From Pollutimonas sp035515055 (GTDB taxonomy: Bacteria > Pseudomonadota > Gammaproteobacteria > Burkholderiales > Burkholderiaceae_B), in contig DATJBV010000078.1 of the NCBI GenBank assembly GCA_035515055.1, forward strand, positions 1-64,000: a stretch of 64,000 nt of DNA. Reading direction: 5' to 3'. The first letter of the stretch is position 1. Each line of letters starts with the position of its first letter. This document shows, one piece after another, positions 46,007 to 54,257 of this stretch. The position numbers and the translations under genes are program-made. The notes beneath the pieces are model-generated. The model made no database searches. It was given only the letters and a program-made list of their open reading frames with translations, and was not told the DNA's origin.

Positions 46007-46828
46007 ATGAACATCATCATCAACGACGACTTACGGGCGTATATCGACCCGCTGACCCCCGATGAATACGCGGCGCTGGAACGCAGCCTTTTGTCCGAGG
46101 GGTGTCGCGACGCGCTCGTGCTGTGGGGCGATATCCTGGTGGATGGCCACAACCGCCATGGGATTTGCCAAAAGCACAACATCCCGTTCAAGACCGTGCA
46201 GCACACGGGCTTCCTGTCCATCGACGACGTCCACCTGTGGATGATAGACAACCACCTGGGCCGCCGCAGCGTGTCGGATTACCAGCGCGGCGTGCTCGCC
46301 CTGCGCAAGAAAGAAATCGTGTCGGCCCGGCAGGCCCTGCTCCGGATCCAAGCACCTTCGTCGGAGCCACCCGCCGCAAACGATGCAGCGTCATCGAATG
46401 AAGCGCCACCCTGGACCCGCGACGCGGTCGCCCGGGCCGCGCGTGTCAGCAGCGGAACGCTCGGGCAGATCGAGAAGATCCAAAAAGCGGCCACGCCGGC
46501 ACTTGTCGAAGCGGTCAAGTCGGGCACCATTTCAATTACTGCGGCAGCCGCCGTCGCCAGCCTGCCCGAAGACCAGCAAGTAGCCGCCGTTGCAGGTGGG
46601 AAAAAAGAATTGCGCCAGGCGGCAAAACAGGTGCGCGAAGCGCGGATGCCGCCCAAGCCACAACCGCCCCCGCTGTCGGGCGACGCAACGCCCGAGCAGA
46701 TCGCCATACACCGGCTGACCGGCCTGGTCGCCGACCTAACCGAAGAACGCGACCGCCTGAAGAAAAAAGTACAGCATTTGACCATTGCGCTGGCCGAGGC
46801 GCGCGGCTCCGATCATCCTTCCACGTGA
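46007..46828 (+). CDS. ParB-like nuclease-fold domain protein, function unknown
   Basis: 273 aa. The N-terminal part (about 1-110) looks like a ParB/Srx-fold domain, with IDPLTPDEYAALERSLLSEGCRDALVLWGDILVDGHNRHGICQKHNIPF. A Pro/Ala-rich linker, a helix-turn-helix-like middle (VARAARVSSGTLGQIEKIQKAA...SGTISITAAAAVASLPEDQQ) and a C-terminal coiled coil (TEERDRLKKKVQHLTIALAEA) follow. Such proteins are common on plasmids and in chromosomes of Alcaligenaceae. It is not the chromosomal ParB: no parA is adjacent and no parS-like site was noticed. It is divergent from the CHASE2 operon across 130 bp. Confidence 0.65.
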   Translation: MNIIINDDLRAYIDPLTPDEYAALERSLLSEGCRDALVLWGDILVDGHNRHGICQKHNIPFKTVQHTGFLSIDDVHLWMIDNHLGRRSVSDYQRGVLALRKKEIVSARQALLRIQAPSSEPPAANDAASSNEAPPWTRDAVARAARVSSGTLGQIEKIQKAATPALVEAVKSGTISITAAAAVASLPEDQQVAAVAGGKKELRQAAKQVREARMPPKPQPPPLSGDATPEQIAIHRLTGLVADLTEERDRLKKKVQHLTIALAEARGSDHPST

Positions 46829-46846
46829 TTAAGCAGGAACATAGAA

Positions 46847-47335
46847 ATGGATCTACCAGCCCACCAATTGACCATGACCGTCCTGATGACGCCCGACACC
46901 GCCAATTTCTCGGGCAAGGTCCATGGCGGTTCCGTACTGAAGCTGCTGGACCAGGTGGCATATGCCTGCGCGAGCCGATATGCCGGACGCTACGTCGTTA
47001 CCCTTAGCGTCGATCAGGTGATGTTTCGGCAACCGATTAAAGTCGGCGAACTCGTCACCTTTCTGGCGTCCATCAACCACACCGGAAATTCGTCGATGGA
47101 AGTCGGCATCAAAGTCATTGCCGAAGACATCCGGAACCGGGTGGTGCGTCACGTCAACAGCTGTTTCTTCACCATGATCGCCGTCGACGACGATGGCAAA
47201 CCGGTGAAGGTACCGGCTTTGACGCCCGTCTCGGCCGATGAGCAGCGCCGGTTCGCCGCGGCCCAAGTGCGCAAGCAAATGCGGGTCGAGCTGGAACAAA
47301 AATTCGAGACGGTCCGCCGCGCGGAACAGCCCTAG
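46847..47335 (+). CDS. hotdog-fold acyl-CoA thioesterase
   Basis: 162 aa of the YciA/ACOT type: MTVLMTPDTANFSGKVHGGSVLKLLDQVAYACASRYAGRYVVTLSVDQVMFRQPI includes the catalytic GGxxLxxxD motif and the SVDxVxF strand. It hydrolyses acyl-CoA esters in the cytoplasm. AGGA precedes ATG 46847, 18 bp after the ParB-like gene, so cotranscription is plausible. The C terminus is charged and helical. Confidence 0.87.
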   Translation: MDLPAHQLTMTVLMTPDTANFSGKVHGGSVLKLLDQVAYACASRYAGRYVVTLSVDQVMFRQPIKVGELVTFLASINHTGNSSMEVGIKVIAEDIRNRVVRHVNSCFFTMIAVDDDGKPVKVPALTPVSADEQRRFAAAQVRKQMRVELEQKFETVRRAEQP

Positions 47336-47348
47336 GCTGGCCCCGGTC

Positions 47349-47894
47349 TTATAGCGCCGCTTCGCGCCATTGCCCCGGCTGGAGCCCGTCCAGTGACCAT
47401 GGGCCTATCCGTACGCGTACCAGGCGCAAGGTAGGCAGGCCAACGGCGGCAGTCATGCGGCGTACCTGCCGGTTCCGCCCTTCCTGTATTGTCAATTCCA
47501 GCCATGACGTCGGCACGCTTTTGCGAAAGCGCACGGGCGGATGCCTTTCCCATAAGTGAGGCGCATTGATGAGGCGCGCCTTTGCCGGCAGCGTAGGTCC
47601 GTCTTTCAATACCACGCCATCGCGCAGCCGTTCGATTTGCGCGTTCTCCGGCATGCCTTCCACCTGGACCCAATATGTCTTTGCCATTGCATGCCTGGGA
47701 TTGGCGATACGCGCCTGCAAGCGGCCGTCGTTGGTCAGCAGCAGCAGCCCTTCGCTGTCGCGATCCAGGCGTCCGGCCGGGTATACGCCGGACACATCGA
47801 CAAAATCTTTAAGCGTGGCGCGACCCTCGCCGTCGGTAAACTGAGCCAGGACATCGAACGGTTTGTTCAAAAGCAGGAGGCGCGACGTCATCAT
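47349..47894 (-). CDS. rluE: 23S rRNA pseudouridine synthase of the RsuA/RluE type
   Basis: About 182 aa. It opens LLLLNKPFDVLAQFTDGEGRATLKDF, with the catalytic aspartate in GVYPAGRLDRDSEGLLLLTNDG and a C-terminal IQEGRNRQVRRMTAAVGLPTLRLVRVRIG. No N-terminal S4 domain is present, which fits RluE (23S position 2457) rather than RsuA or RluB. Two adjacent ATGs (47894, 47891) can serve. The frame runs on upstream to 48053 but that part crosses a decayed gene. Confidence 0.87.
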   Translation of the reverse strand: MMTSRLLLLNKPFDVLAQFTDGEGRATLKDFVDVSGVYPAGRLDRDSEGLLLLTNDGRLQARIANPRHAMAKTYWVQVEGMPENAQIERLRDGVVLKDGPTLPAKARLINAPHLWERHPPVRFRKSVPTSWLELTIQEGRNRQVRRMTAAVGLPTLRLVRVRIGPWSLDGLQPGQWREAAL

Positions 47895-47986
47895 GGCAGT
47901 CGGCCTACTGGGTACAGCGCCTGTGGCGGGGTGGCGGCGTTGCTGCGCTGGCGGCAATACGTCAGTGCGTGGATGAAACTTGTGAC

Positions 47987-48195
47987 TCACACGAATCTCC
48001 GTACCGGCAGGGCCGGAACTTGGCCCGGACTTCGTCGCCAACCTGCGACGCAAGTACTTGAACGTTGAAATAGTCTCCGATGTTCACGACTTGTGCGATT
48101 ACCCGCTGAGGCATGGCCACCGCTTTATCCGGCGTTTTCCACCAAATGTACTTGCTGGCAAGAGGCTTCAAACTTTCTCGACTAACCTGGATCAT
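47987..48195 (-). pseudogene. internally deleted remnant of a conserved small protein family
   Basis: From ATG 48195 the first about 54 residues (LKPLASKYIWWKTPDKAVAMP, then VIAQVVNIGDY, ending QVGDEV) look like a widespread proteobacterial family of about 95-100 aa that I remember but cannot name with certainty. The in-frame continuation to 47962 turns into unrelated sequence. In another frame the DNA then reads PGQVPALPVRRFV followed by a stop at 47987, which matches the family's remembered C-terminal ending. About 30 central residues thus seem deleted with a frameshift near 48027. Confidence 0.6.
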
Positions 48196-48356
48196 TTGAT
48201 GCTCGCATCAAGGCATTCTTACGTTTGCTGACAGATGATTGTACGCCGCCGCAGGGTGGATGAAAGCATACGTCATCGTCATGCTTGAACACCGTCAGCC
48301 CGCTCCCTACAATGAACCGCAGCCCATTATTCTGAACTCGACTCGAGGAGAACGAC

Positions 48357-48878
48357 ATGGAGGCAAGCATCCACGGCTTGGCGAAAGAAGATGTTCTTAG
48401 GTATCTGCATAGGATATGCGAGGAAGCCGAAGAATTGATGCGAACGTACGACCCACAACAGATACTGGAATGGACTGAAACCAATCTGGCATCGGGAGCG
48501 GCTTTCCAGGCGGACATCCGCATCCTTAAAGACGGCGCCCATACGGGCAGCATGGCGATGACGCTTGAAAAAGAAGACATTATGCAGCTGGGCGGGATTT
48601 TCGGCGCATTGGCAGGTAAAGACAGTATTGCCGATTACTCGCTCGACGTGAAGATAAAGGATGTTATTTCGCACGGCCCCGATGCCGCCACGGTTAAAGT
48701 CACTTGGCATGAGCACGTAGTGTTTCAGCCGCCCGCACTGCCCGATGTCGACCCACACAACAGGATTGCCGCCGAAATCGAGGCCGATTGCTGCCATCTG
48801 CTACTGCGTGAAGAGGGACGCCTGGTCATAGGCCTGACGCTATGCTCGGGCGAGGCGCGATTGCTGACGTCGGGCTAA
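48357..48878 (+). CDS. hypothetical protein
   Basis: 173 aa, no signal peptide or membrane segment. GAGGAG precedes the ATG. The N-terminal half is helical and acidic (EDVLRYLHRICEEAEELMRTYD); the second half contains VKIKDVISHGPDAATVKVTWHEHVVFQPPALPDVDPHN and CCHLLLREEGRLVIGLTLCSGEARL, suggesting an alpha+beta fold. I do not recognise a family. It is isolated: a pseudogene lies upstream and the nuclease-like gene converges from the other side with 46 bp between the stops. Confidence 0.65.
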   Translation: MEASIHGLAKEDVLRYLHRICEEAEELMRTYDPQQILEWTETNLASGAAFQADIRILKDGAHTGSMAMTLEKEDIMQLGGIFGALAGKDSIADYSLDVKIKDVISHGPDAATVKVTWHEHVVFQPPALPDVDPHNRIAAEIEADCCHLLLREEGRLVIGLTLCSGEARLLTSG

Positions 48879-48924
48879 TTTGCCATCAACCGTTCAATGT
48901 TGTTCGACGATTTGATAGCGATCT

Positions 48925-50310
48925 TCATGACCCTCTCCTCGTGCGATGGACCGTAGCCAGCAGGTCCTCTGTATGAACCATCAATTCTCGTGCCTGGCGC
49001 AGTATCGGGTATTGGTGTAACACTGGCGCCCAACGAGGCGCTTGCAACAACTGATGCCAAATAGGCTCGAGGCCTTGCGGATCCGCAAGTTGCTTCTCCG
49101 CCAGCGCACTTGCGAAGGCCAGGCTAGCCCGCGCAGACAAAAGCTGCATTCGGCTGACGGCACTGAGCAAGCGCGGGGCCGCTTCGACAGGGGCATCGCA
49201 ACAGTATAAAACCGCTCTTGCCAGACCAGCCTCGTCGGACGTCAACGCTCTTAGCGATGCACCGCGCAGGGGCACCACGCCTTGCTGAGTTTCAAAAGGA
49301 TAGACGGCATTCTCGTCGGCGTGTGCAAGCAGTCGCAATCCACGCAGCAGCCGCGGGAGGTCGGTTGTGGCGGCATCCACCGAGGCCTTCGCCTCCACGA
49401 GCAAACAAACGTCCCACGCCGTGGCCGCATTTCCGCTCTCCGACCGCTTCAGGAGGACCGCATCCCATTCGCTCTTGGCACGATCAGGGCTGGCGGGTAT
49501 CGAGGCCGGCACACGCATCGAGGTTACGACGCGGTACGAGGCCCCCGCCCCCTCAACCTCGTCGAGCCGCAAAGCCAGCGCCTCGAGCGCCCGCGCCGCC
49601 AATGCTTCGACCTCAGCGCCACGCTGCTGCGAAGCCGCGCCCTGCGCGGCCGCCGTGGGGCTTCCCGAGCGTGGACCGTGCCTGTCCCACAACGATAAAT
49701 ACTGACGCACGAGCTCGTCCGACGCCAAGGTGTCGAGACGCCGCAGGCGCCCCAACGCAGGATTATCCAGCAATCGATGGAGTCCGCGCTGGACTGGCGA
49801 TTCGTTCGCAATCTCTGGCATATCCAGAAGGCAGCGCATGGCCTCGAAGACCTCCGACCAAGATGCGGTGGCCGCGGCAGCGTGCAGTCGAGCCAAGGCC
49901 TCGCGTTGCCGGCCAGGCTGGATTCTCGCTTGCTTGGCCGGATGGGCGATCGCATTCACGGTCGCTTGTACCAGGCGGCGGTCTTGTTCGACGTGCGCGG
50001 CAAGCGACGCGTACTCGCGCACCTGTGCAACGCGGTGCCTAAGCACCATGGCTTGAAAGGCGGGATCTCCAGACTCCGCGCGCATCGCTTCATGGATCAT
50101 TTGCGCGAGCGCTTCAGTGAAAAGGCCCTGCAGTGCCGCATCCGGAACGTCACCGCGGACCATGATCAGGCGGGCCCGCTCGATTGCAATTGCCAGCGTC
50201 GTTGCCGGACTAGCTTTATCGCTCTGAGTTTCGGCAACCAATGCCTGCAAGCGATAACGACGAGCGACCATGCGCAACGTCTCGTCGACGAAAGGATGGG
50301 ATGGCATCAA
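48925..50310 (-). CDS. uncharacterised protein with a PD-(D/E)XK nuclease-like core
   Basis: 461 aa (TTG start, or 460 aa from the next codon ATG), cytoplasmic. Residues 1-220 are helical (MVARRYRLQALV, AIAIERARLIMVRG). From about 230 a nuclease-like pattern appears: helix GAEVEALAARALEAL (E233, E235), a strand with SEWDAVLLKRS (D283), then WDVCLLVEAKAS (E306-x-K308), the order expected for PD-(D/E)XK enzymes. The last 130 residues are again helical. From memory, related proteins in Burkholderiales carry a DAHP-synthase label; nothing in this sequence supports that. It lies beside the hipBA remnant. Confidence 0.6.
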   Translation of the reverse strand: MMPSHPFVDETLRMVARRYRLQALVAETQSDKASPATTLAIAIERARLIMVRGDVPDAALQGLFTEALAQMIHEAMRAESGDPAFQAMVLRHRVAQVREYASLAAHVEQDRRLVQATVNAIAHPAKQARIQPGRQREALARLHAAAATASWSEVFEAMRCLLDMPEIANESPVQRGLHRLLDNPALGRLRRLDTLASDELVRQYLSLWDRHGPRSGSPTAAAQGAASQQRGAEVEALAARALEALALRLDEVEGAGASYRVVTSMRVPASIPASPDRAKSEWDAVLLKRSESGNAATAWDVCLLVEAKASVDAATTDLPRLLRGLRLLAHADENAVYPFETQQGVVPLRGASLRALTSDEAGLARAVLYCCDAPVEAAPRLLSAVSRMQLLSARASLAFASALAEKQLADPQGLEPIWHQLLQAPRWAPVLHQYPILRQARELMVHTEDLLATVHRTRRGS

Positions 50311-50414
50311 AATCTCGACGAGATCCTATAAGGTATTTAGGCTCTGATAAGTCATGAGTTTAGGGTGTGAAAAGTTAAGTAGGCATTGTCAGGTCTGGCG
50401 CGCGCGAAACTTCC

Positions 50415-50428
50415 TGGGGTTAACCCCA
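50415..50428. other. perfect palindrome in the nuclease-like/hipB spacer
   Basis: TGGGGTTAACCCCA, 14 bp, lies in the 266-bp divergent spacer about 105 bp before the nuclease-like gene and 150 bp before hipB. It could be an operator. The rest of the spacer has the hipB promoter and no gene. Confidence 0.4.
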
Positions 50429-50525
50429 AGGCGCTGCAAATGATCTCCACAGAGTCGGGGCAAAGATAGACGACGCCGCGCGAGTATCCGCTCTAAGGCC
50501 GATAATACAAACTGTCTTGTGTGTT

Positions 50526-50554
50526 TTGGATTTACAAATTAGAATATGTATAGT
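50526..50554 (+). promoter_or_regulatory. predicted sigma-70 promoter of hipB
   Basis: TTGGAT and TATAGT are separated by 17 bp in an AT-rich stretch, with transcription expected to start about 15 bp before the hipB ATG. Confidence 0.45.
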
Positions 50555-50576
50555 CAAAATACAGCATGGGATTTGT

Positions 50577-50837
50577 ATGGCGGACTTCACCATTCGCACC
50601 GCCGAGCAGCTTCCGGTACTGCTCCAAGCGTTTCGCAAGCAGGCAGGCCTAACTCAGTCTGCTGTGGCAACACGCCTGGGTATCACGCAACAAACGCTCT
50701 CCGCATTGGAGCGCAACGCCGAAAAAGTCAGCGCTGACCGCCTCCTGGCGCTTTTGAGCATCTTGGGTGTGGAACTTGTGTTGCGCCAAAGTAGCGACTC
50801 TCCCGCCCAAAAGCCCTCAACGGGCCCGAGCTGGTAA
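50577..50837 (+). CDS. hipB: HipB-type antitoxin / XRE-family regulator
   Basis: 86 aa with a Cro/CI-type HTH: LPVLLQAFRKQAGLTQSAVATRLGITQQTLSALERNAEKVSADRLLALLSILGVELVLRQ includes the recognition helix TQQTLSALERN. The C-terminal tail is short, as in HipB, which binds HipA and represses hipBA. ATG 50577 follows a GGGAT site; the open frame to 50517 runs through the promoter. The partner hipA, 3 bp downstream, is broken, so this is an orphan antitoxin. Confidence 0.83.
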   Translation: MADFTIRTAEQLPVLLQAFRKQAGLTQSAVATRLGITQQTLSALERNAEKVSADRLLALLSILGVELVLRQSSDSPAQKPSTGPSW

Positions 50838-50840
50838 GTC

Positions 50841-51604
50841 ATGGGTCGGCGCTCTCACACACAGGCTTTATACCTCTGGATGAACGGCGCTTTCGTTGGA
50901 ACCTGGAGTGCGCGGCCCCACATTGGCGAGCTATTGCAATACGACAGCGGCTGGGTGGCCTCCGAGCAAGGCCGGCCGCTTTCCCTGTCGCTACCTTTTA
51001 CACCGGGCAACCGGCCGCATCGTGGCGATGCCGTACGTGCCTACTTCGAGAACCTGCTCCCAGACAGCAAGAATATCCGCGAACGTGTCGCGCGCCGCTT
51101 CCGGGCTGGCTCCACGGAGGCGTTCGCGCTGCTGGCAGAGGTCGGACGGGATTGCGTGGGTGCGCTGCAGGTACTCCCGGACAACGTTCCACCCGAGGAC
51201 GTTCAAGAGGTGAAGGCAACGTCGCTGAACGATGCCGAGGTGGCCCACGTGTTGCGCAACACCCTGGCGCCGTGTACGACGTGCTCTCTGCCTACCCGGT
51301 CATCGGTACAGGCGCGAACCAGTTATCGCCATTCAAGGCGAAGATGGCAATGGCTGTGCGCGCAAAGAACGCGCATTGGGTCATGCGCGACATTTTGCGT
51401 CGGCATTGGCTGGCTGTAGGCACAGAGCATGGCGTCGTGGCTCTGGACGGCCGCGGGACCGATGTGGTACTCGATAATATGGTCGCACAGACCCCGGAGG
51501 TCGTGCGCTCGGTCCGTGCACTGCTACCCGAGAGATTTCCCGAACATGTAGCTGACAGCATCCTCAACGGGCTACAGGTTGCAGCCGATAAATTGGCTGG
51601 TTAG
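50841..51604 (+). pseudogene. hipA: hipA toxin remnant with internal deletion and frameshift
   Basis: The first about 143 codons encode the HipA N-terminal subdomain (LYLWMNGAFVGTWSARP, LSLSLPFTPGNRPHRGDAVRAYFENLLPDSKNIRERVARRF, FALLAEVGRDCVGALQVLP). At about 51270-51275 the reading shifts and the next frame gives the HipA C terminus (YDVLSAYPVIGTGANQLSPFKAKMAMAVR, DILRRHWLAVG) to a TAG at 51604. A normal HipA is about 440 aa; here about 190 central residues, including the kinase ATP and catalytic sites, are gone. It cannot phosphorylate GltX and is presumably inactive. Confidence 0.85.
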
Positions 51605-51647
51605 CCATAGGGGCGGGCAGTGAAACGGCAGCGCAACACCGAGAGCA

Positions 51648-51681
51648 CGAGGGCCGTAAGTTTCTCAACTTATGGCCCTCG
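51648..51681. terminator. hairpin between hipA remnant and gyrB (bidirectional)
   Basis: A 15-bp stem with one G-T pair joins CGAGGGCCGTAAGTT (51648-51662) to 51667-51681 over a TCTC loop. It lies past the stops of the convergent hipA remnant and gyrB. No long T-run follows on either strand. Confidence 0.6.
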
Positions 51682-51714
51682 GATTTCAGGTCATGCCTTT
51701 ACTTACAAGCAATA

Positions 51715-54165
51715 TCAAATATCGATATTCCCCGCTTGCAAGGCATGCGCCTCGATGAACGCGCGCCGCGGTTCGACGTTATCACCCATCAATGTGGTGA
51801 ATATTTCATCAGCCGCAATAGCGTCTTCGATCTGGATGCGCATCAGGCGCCGCGCCTTCGGATTCATGGTGGTCTCCCACAACTGGTCCGGGTTCATTTC
51901 ACCCAAGCCCTTGTAGCGCTGCTTGCTGATGCCGCGATCGGCTTCGCTGCGCAGCCACTGCATGGTTTCACGGAAGTCGGAAATAGGCTTTTCGCGGCGG
52001 CGTTCGCCTTCGCCGCGCACGACAAGGGCGCCGGGGCCCATCAAACCCAGGAAGGTCTTGGCGGCCTTGGCAAGGATGGCATAATCCGCGCCGCGCACAA
52101 AGGTGCGGTCGAAGACAGTGACGCGCACGTTGCCGTGATGCATGCGGTGCACGATAAGACGCCATGAATCGCCAGCCTCGTTCTCATCCACCGTTACTGT
52201 CACGCCGTTAGGCACTGCTGGGTCGTCGATCGCATCGAACAGGCGCTTGGCCGATGCGGCCGCCTTTTCGGCGTCGTCCAGGTTGATTTCCACGCCTTCC
52301 GCCATGGCCGACAGGGACGGCATGTCCACGTGGCGCGACAGCCGCGTGATCACGCCGTCGGCCATGATGTACTGGCGGGCCAATTCGGCCAGCGCATCGC
52401 CCGCGATGGGTGTTGCACCTTCGCGCGGCGTGAGCGATGCATCCTTCAAGGCCACCTGAAGCATGAATTGGGCCTCTTCGGCCTCGTCCTTCAGGTAGCG
52501 TTCTTCACGGCCATGTTTGATCTTGAACAGCGGCGGCTGGGCAATGTAGACGTGTCCGCGCTCCACCAGTTCCGGCATCTGGCGGTACAGCAAGGTCAAC
52601 AGCAGCGTACGTATGTGTGCGCCATCGACGTCGGCGTCAGTCATGATGATGATGCGGTGGTAGCGCAGCTTGTCGATATTGAAGTCGGGACCAATGCTGG
52701 TGCCCAGCGCGGTGATGAGGGTGGTGATCTGCTCACTGGTGATCAGGCGGTCGAAGCGCGCCTTTTCCACATTCAGCACCTTGCCGCGCAGCGGCAATAT
52801 GGCCTGGAATTTACGGTCGCGGCCTTGCTTGGCCGAACCGCCGGCGGAGTCGCCCTCAACGATGTAAATTTCGCACAAGGCCGGGTCTTTTTCCTGGCAG
52901 TCGGCCAGCTTGCCGGGCAAGCCGGCCCCTTCCAGCACACTTTTACGGCGCGTCATCTCGCGCGCCTTTCGCGCGGCGTCGCGCGCGCGAGCGGCGTCGA
53001 TGATCTTGTTGCAGAGCGCCTTGGCGTCGTTCGGATTTTCCAGCAGCCAGGTTTCCAGCGTACGCGCCACCGCTTCTTCCACGGCCGCACGCACTTCGCT
53101 GGAAACCAGTTTGTCTTTGGTCTGGCTGCTGAATTTCGGTTCCGGCACTTTCACCGACAGCACGCAGGCCAGGCCTTCCCGCATGTCATCGCCGGTGGTG
53201 TCGACCTTGGCTTTCTTCGCCAGTTCGTTGTCGGCGATGTACTTGTTCAGCACCCGCGTCATGGCGGCGCGCAAACCGGTCAAGTGGGTGCCGCCATCGC
53301 GCTGGGGAATGTTGTTCGTAAAGCACAACACGGTTTCGGTATAGCTGTCGTTCCACTGCATGGCCACGTCGACGCCCACGGTGGTATCGCCGATAGTCGA
53401 CTCGGTGCTTACCGAGAATACGTTGCCGTGCAATACCGTCTTGGTGCGATTGATGTATTCGACGAAGCCCTTGACCCCGCCCAGGAAGGCAAAGTTCTCT
53501 TCTTTTCCGTTGCGCTCGTCGATCAGGCGGATCTTTACGCCGTTGTTCAGGAATGACAGCTCGCGCAAGCGCTTGGCCAGGATTTCGTAGTGGTATTCAA
53601 TGTTGTCGAAGATCTCGTCGTCGGCAAGGAACTGCACCCGCGTGCCCTTCTGGTCGGTCGTGCCGGTAATGGCCAGCGGCTGCACGCGGTCGCCACGGCG
53701 AAACTCCATTTCGTGCACATGCCCATTGCGCGAAATACTAAGACGCAGCCATTGGGACAAGGCATTGACGCAGGAAACGCCCACGCCGTGCAATCCGCCC
53801 GATACCTTGTACGAGTTGTGGTCGAACTTGCCGCCGGCGTGCAGTTCGGTCATGACAATTTCGGCCGCGCTGCGATGGAATTCATCGTCGCGGTGGATGT
53901 CGGTGGGAATCCCGCGCCCGTTGTCGCTGACCGAAATGCTGTTGTCGGCGTGTATGGTGACGACGATATCGTCGCAATGGCCCGCCAATGCTTCGTCGAT
54001 GGCGTTATCGACGACCTCGAAGACCATGTGATGAAGGCCGGTGCCGTCGGACGTATCGCCAATGTACATGCCCGGACGCTTGCGTACGGCTTCCAGGCCT
54101 TTCAGCATTTTGATGGAATCGGCGCCGTATCCGGTGGGAGCGGCATTCATGGTTTGATCTGACAT
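51715..54165 (-). CDS. gyrB: DNA gyrase subunit B
   Basis: 816 aa type IIA topoisomerase subunit. The GHKL ATPase domain shows IKMLKGLEAVRKRPGMYIGD, EVVDNAIDEALAGHCDD and VSDNGRGIPTDIH, then GLHGVGVSCVNALS. The Toprim domain follows with EIYIVEGDSAGGSAKQGRDRKFQAILPLRGKVLNVEKA and MTDADVDGAHIRTLLLT. It includes the extra insert typical of Gram-negative GyrB before the QRYKGLGEMNPDQLWETTMNP ending. ATG 54165 gives the usual N terminus (MSDQTMNAA); the frame extension to 54351 overlaps dnaN. recF is missing between dnaN and gyrB, normal for this group. Confidence 0.97.
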   Translation of the reverse strand: MSDQTMNAAPTGYGADSIKMLKGLEAVRKRPGMYIGDTSDGTGLHHMVFEVVDNAIDEALAGHCDDIVVTIHADNSISVSDNGRGIPTDIHRDDEFHRSAAEIVMTELHAGGKFDHNSYKVSGGLHGVGVSCVNALSQWLRLSISRNGHVHEMEFRRGDRVQPLAITGTTDQKGTRVQFLADDEIFDNIEYHYEILAKRLRELSFLNNGVKIRLIDERNGKEENFAFLGGVKGFVEYINRTKTVLHGNVFSVSTESTIGDTTVGVDVAMQWNDSYTETVLCFTNNIPQRDGGTHLTGLRAAMTRVLNKYIADNELAKKAKVDTTGDDMREGLACVLSVKVPEPKFSSQTKDKLVSSEVRAAVEEAVARTLETWLLENPNDAKALCNKIIDAARARDAARKAREMTRRKSVLEGAGLPGKLADCQEKDPALCEIYIVEGDSAGGSAKQGRDRKFQAILPLRGKVLNVEKARFDRLITSEQITTLITALGTSIGPDFNIDKLRYHRIIIMTDADVDGAHIRTLLLTLLYRQMPELVERGHVYIAQPPLFKIKHGREERYLKDEAEEAQFMLQVALKDASLTPREGATPIAGDALAELARQYIMADGVITRLSRHVDMPSLSAMAEGVEINLDDAEKAAASAKRLFDAIDDPAVPNGVTVTVDENEAGDSWRLIVHRMHHGNVRVTVFDRTFVRGADYAILAKAAKTFLGLMGPGALVVRGEGERRREKPISDFRETMQWLRSEADRGISKQRYKGLGEMNPDQLWETTMNPKARRLMRIQIEDAIAADEIFTTLMGDNVEPRRAFIEAHALQAGNIDI

Positions 54166-54205
54166 GTTCTGGTAACCCTTTATAAGCCTTGCGGCTGTTG
54201 AAACA

Positions 54206-54227
54206 CCCTGCCGAGAATGAGGCAGGG
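54206..54227 (-). other. hairpin in the dnaN-gyrB spacer
   Basis: CCCTGCC / GGCAGGG arms (54206-54212 and 54221-54227) with an 8-nt loop sit in the 92-bp gap between dnaN and gyrB. It may adjust transcription into gyrB; no T-run follows. Confidence 0.4.
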
Positions 54228-54257
54228 CGCTTCCTGCGACCTTGAATTCCGGGGAAT

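Noticed and set aside
46007..46828. Chromosomal ParB partition protein with parS near the origin
   Set aside because: No parA neighbour or parS-like site was seen, and the domain layout is that of plasmid-type ParB-like proteins rather than Spo0J/ParB.
47962..48195. Intact 77-aa gene
   Set aside because: Its C-terminal 20 residues do not fit the family signature of the first part, while the family-like ending is in another frame, so a deletion is the better explanation.
50841..51604. Two separate genes instead of a hipA pseudogene
   Set aside because: The two frames carry the N-terminal and C-terminal parts of one HipA with the kinase core missing between them.
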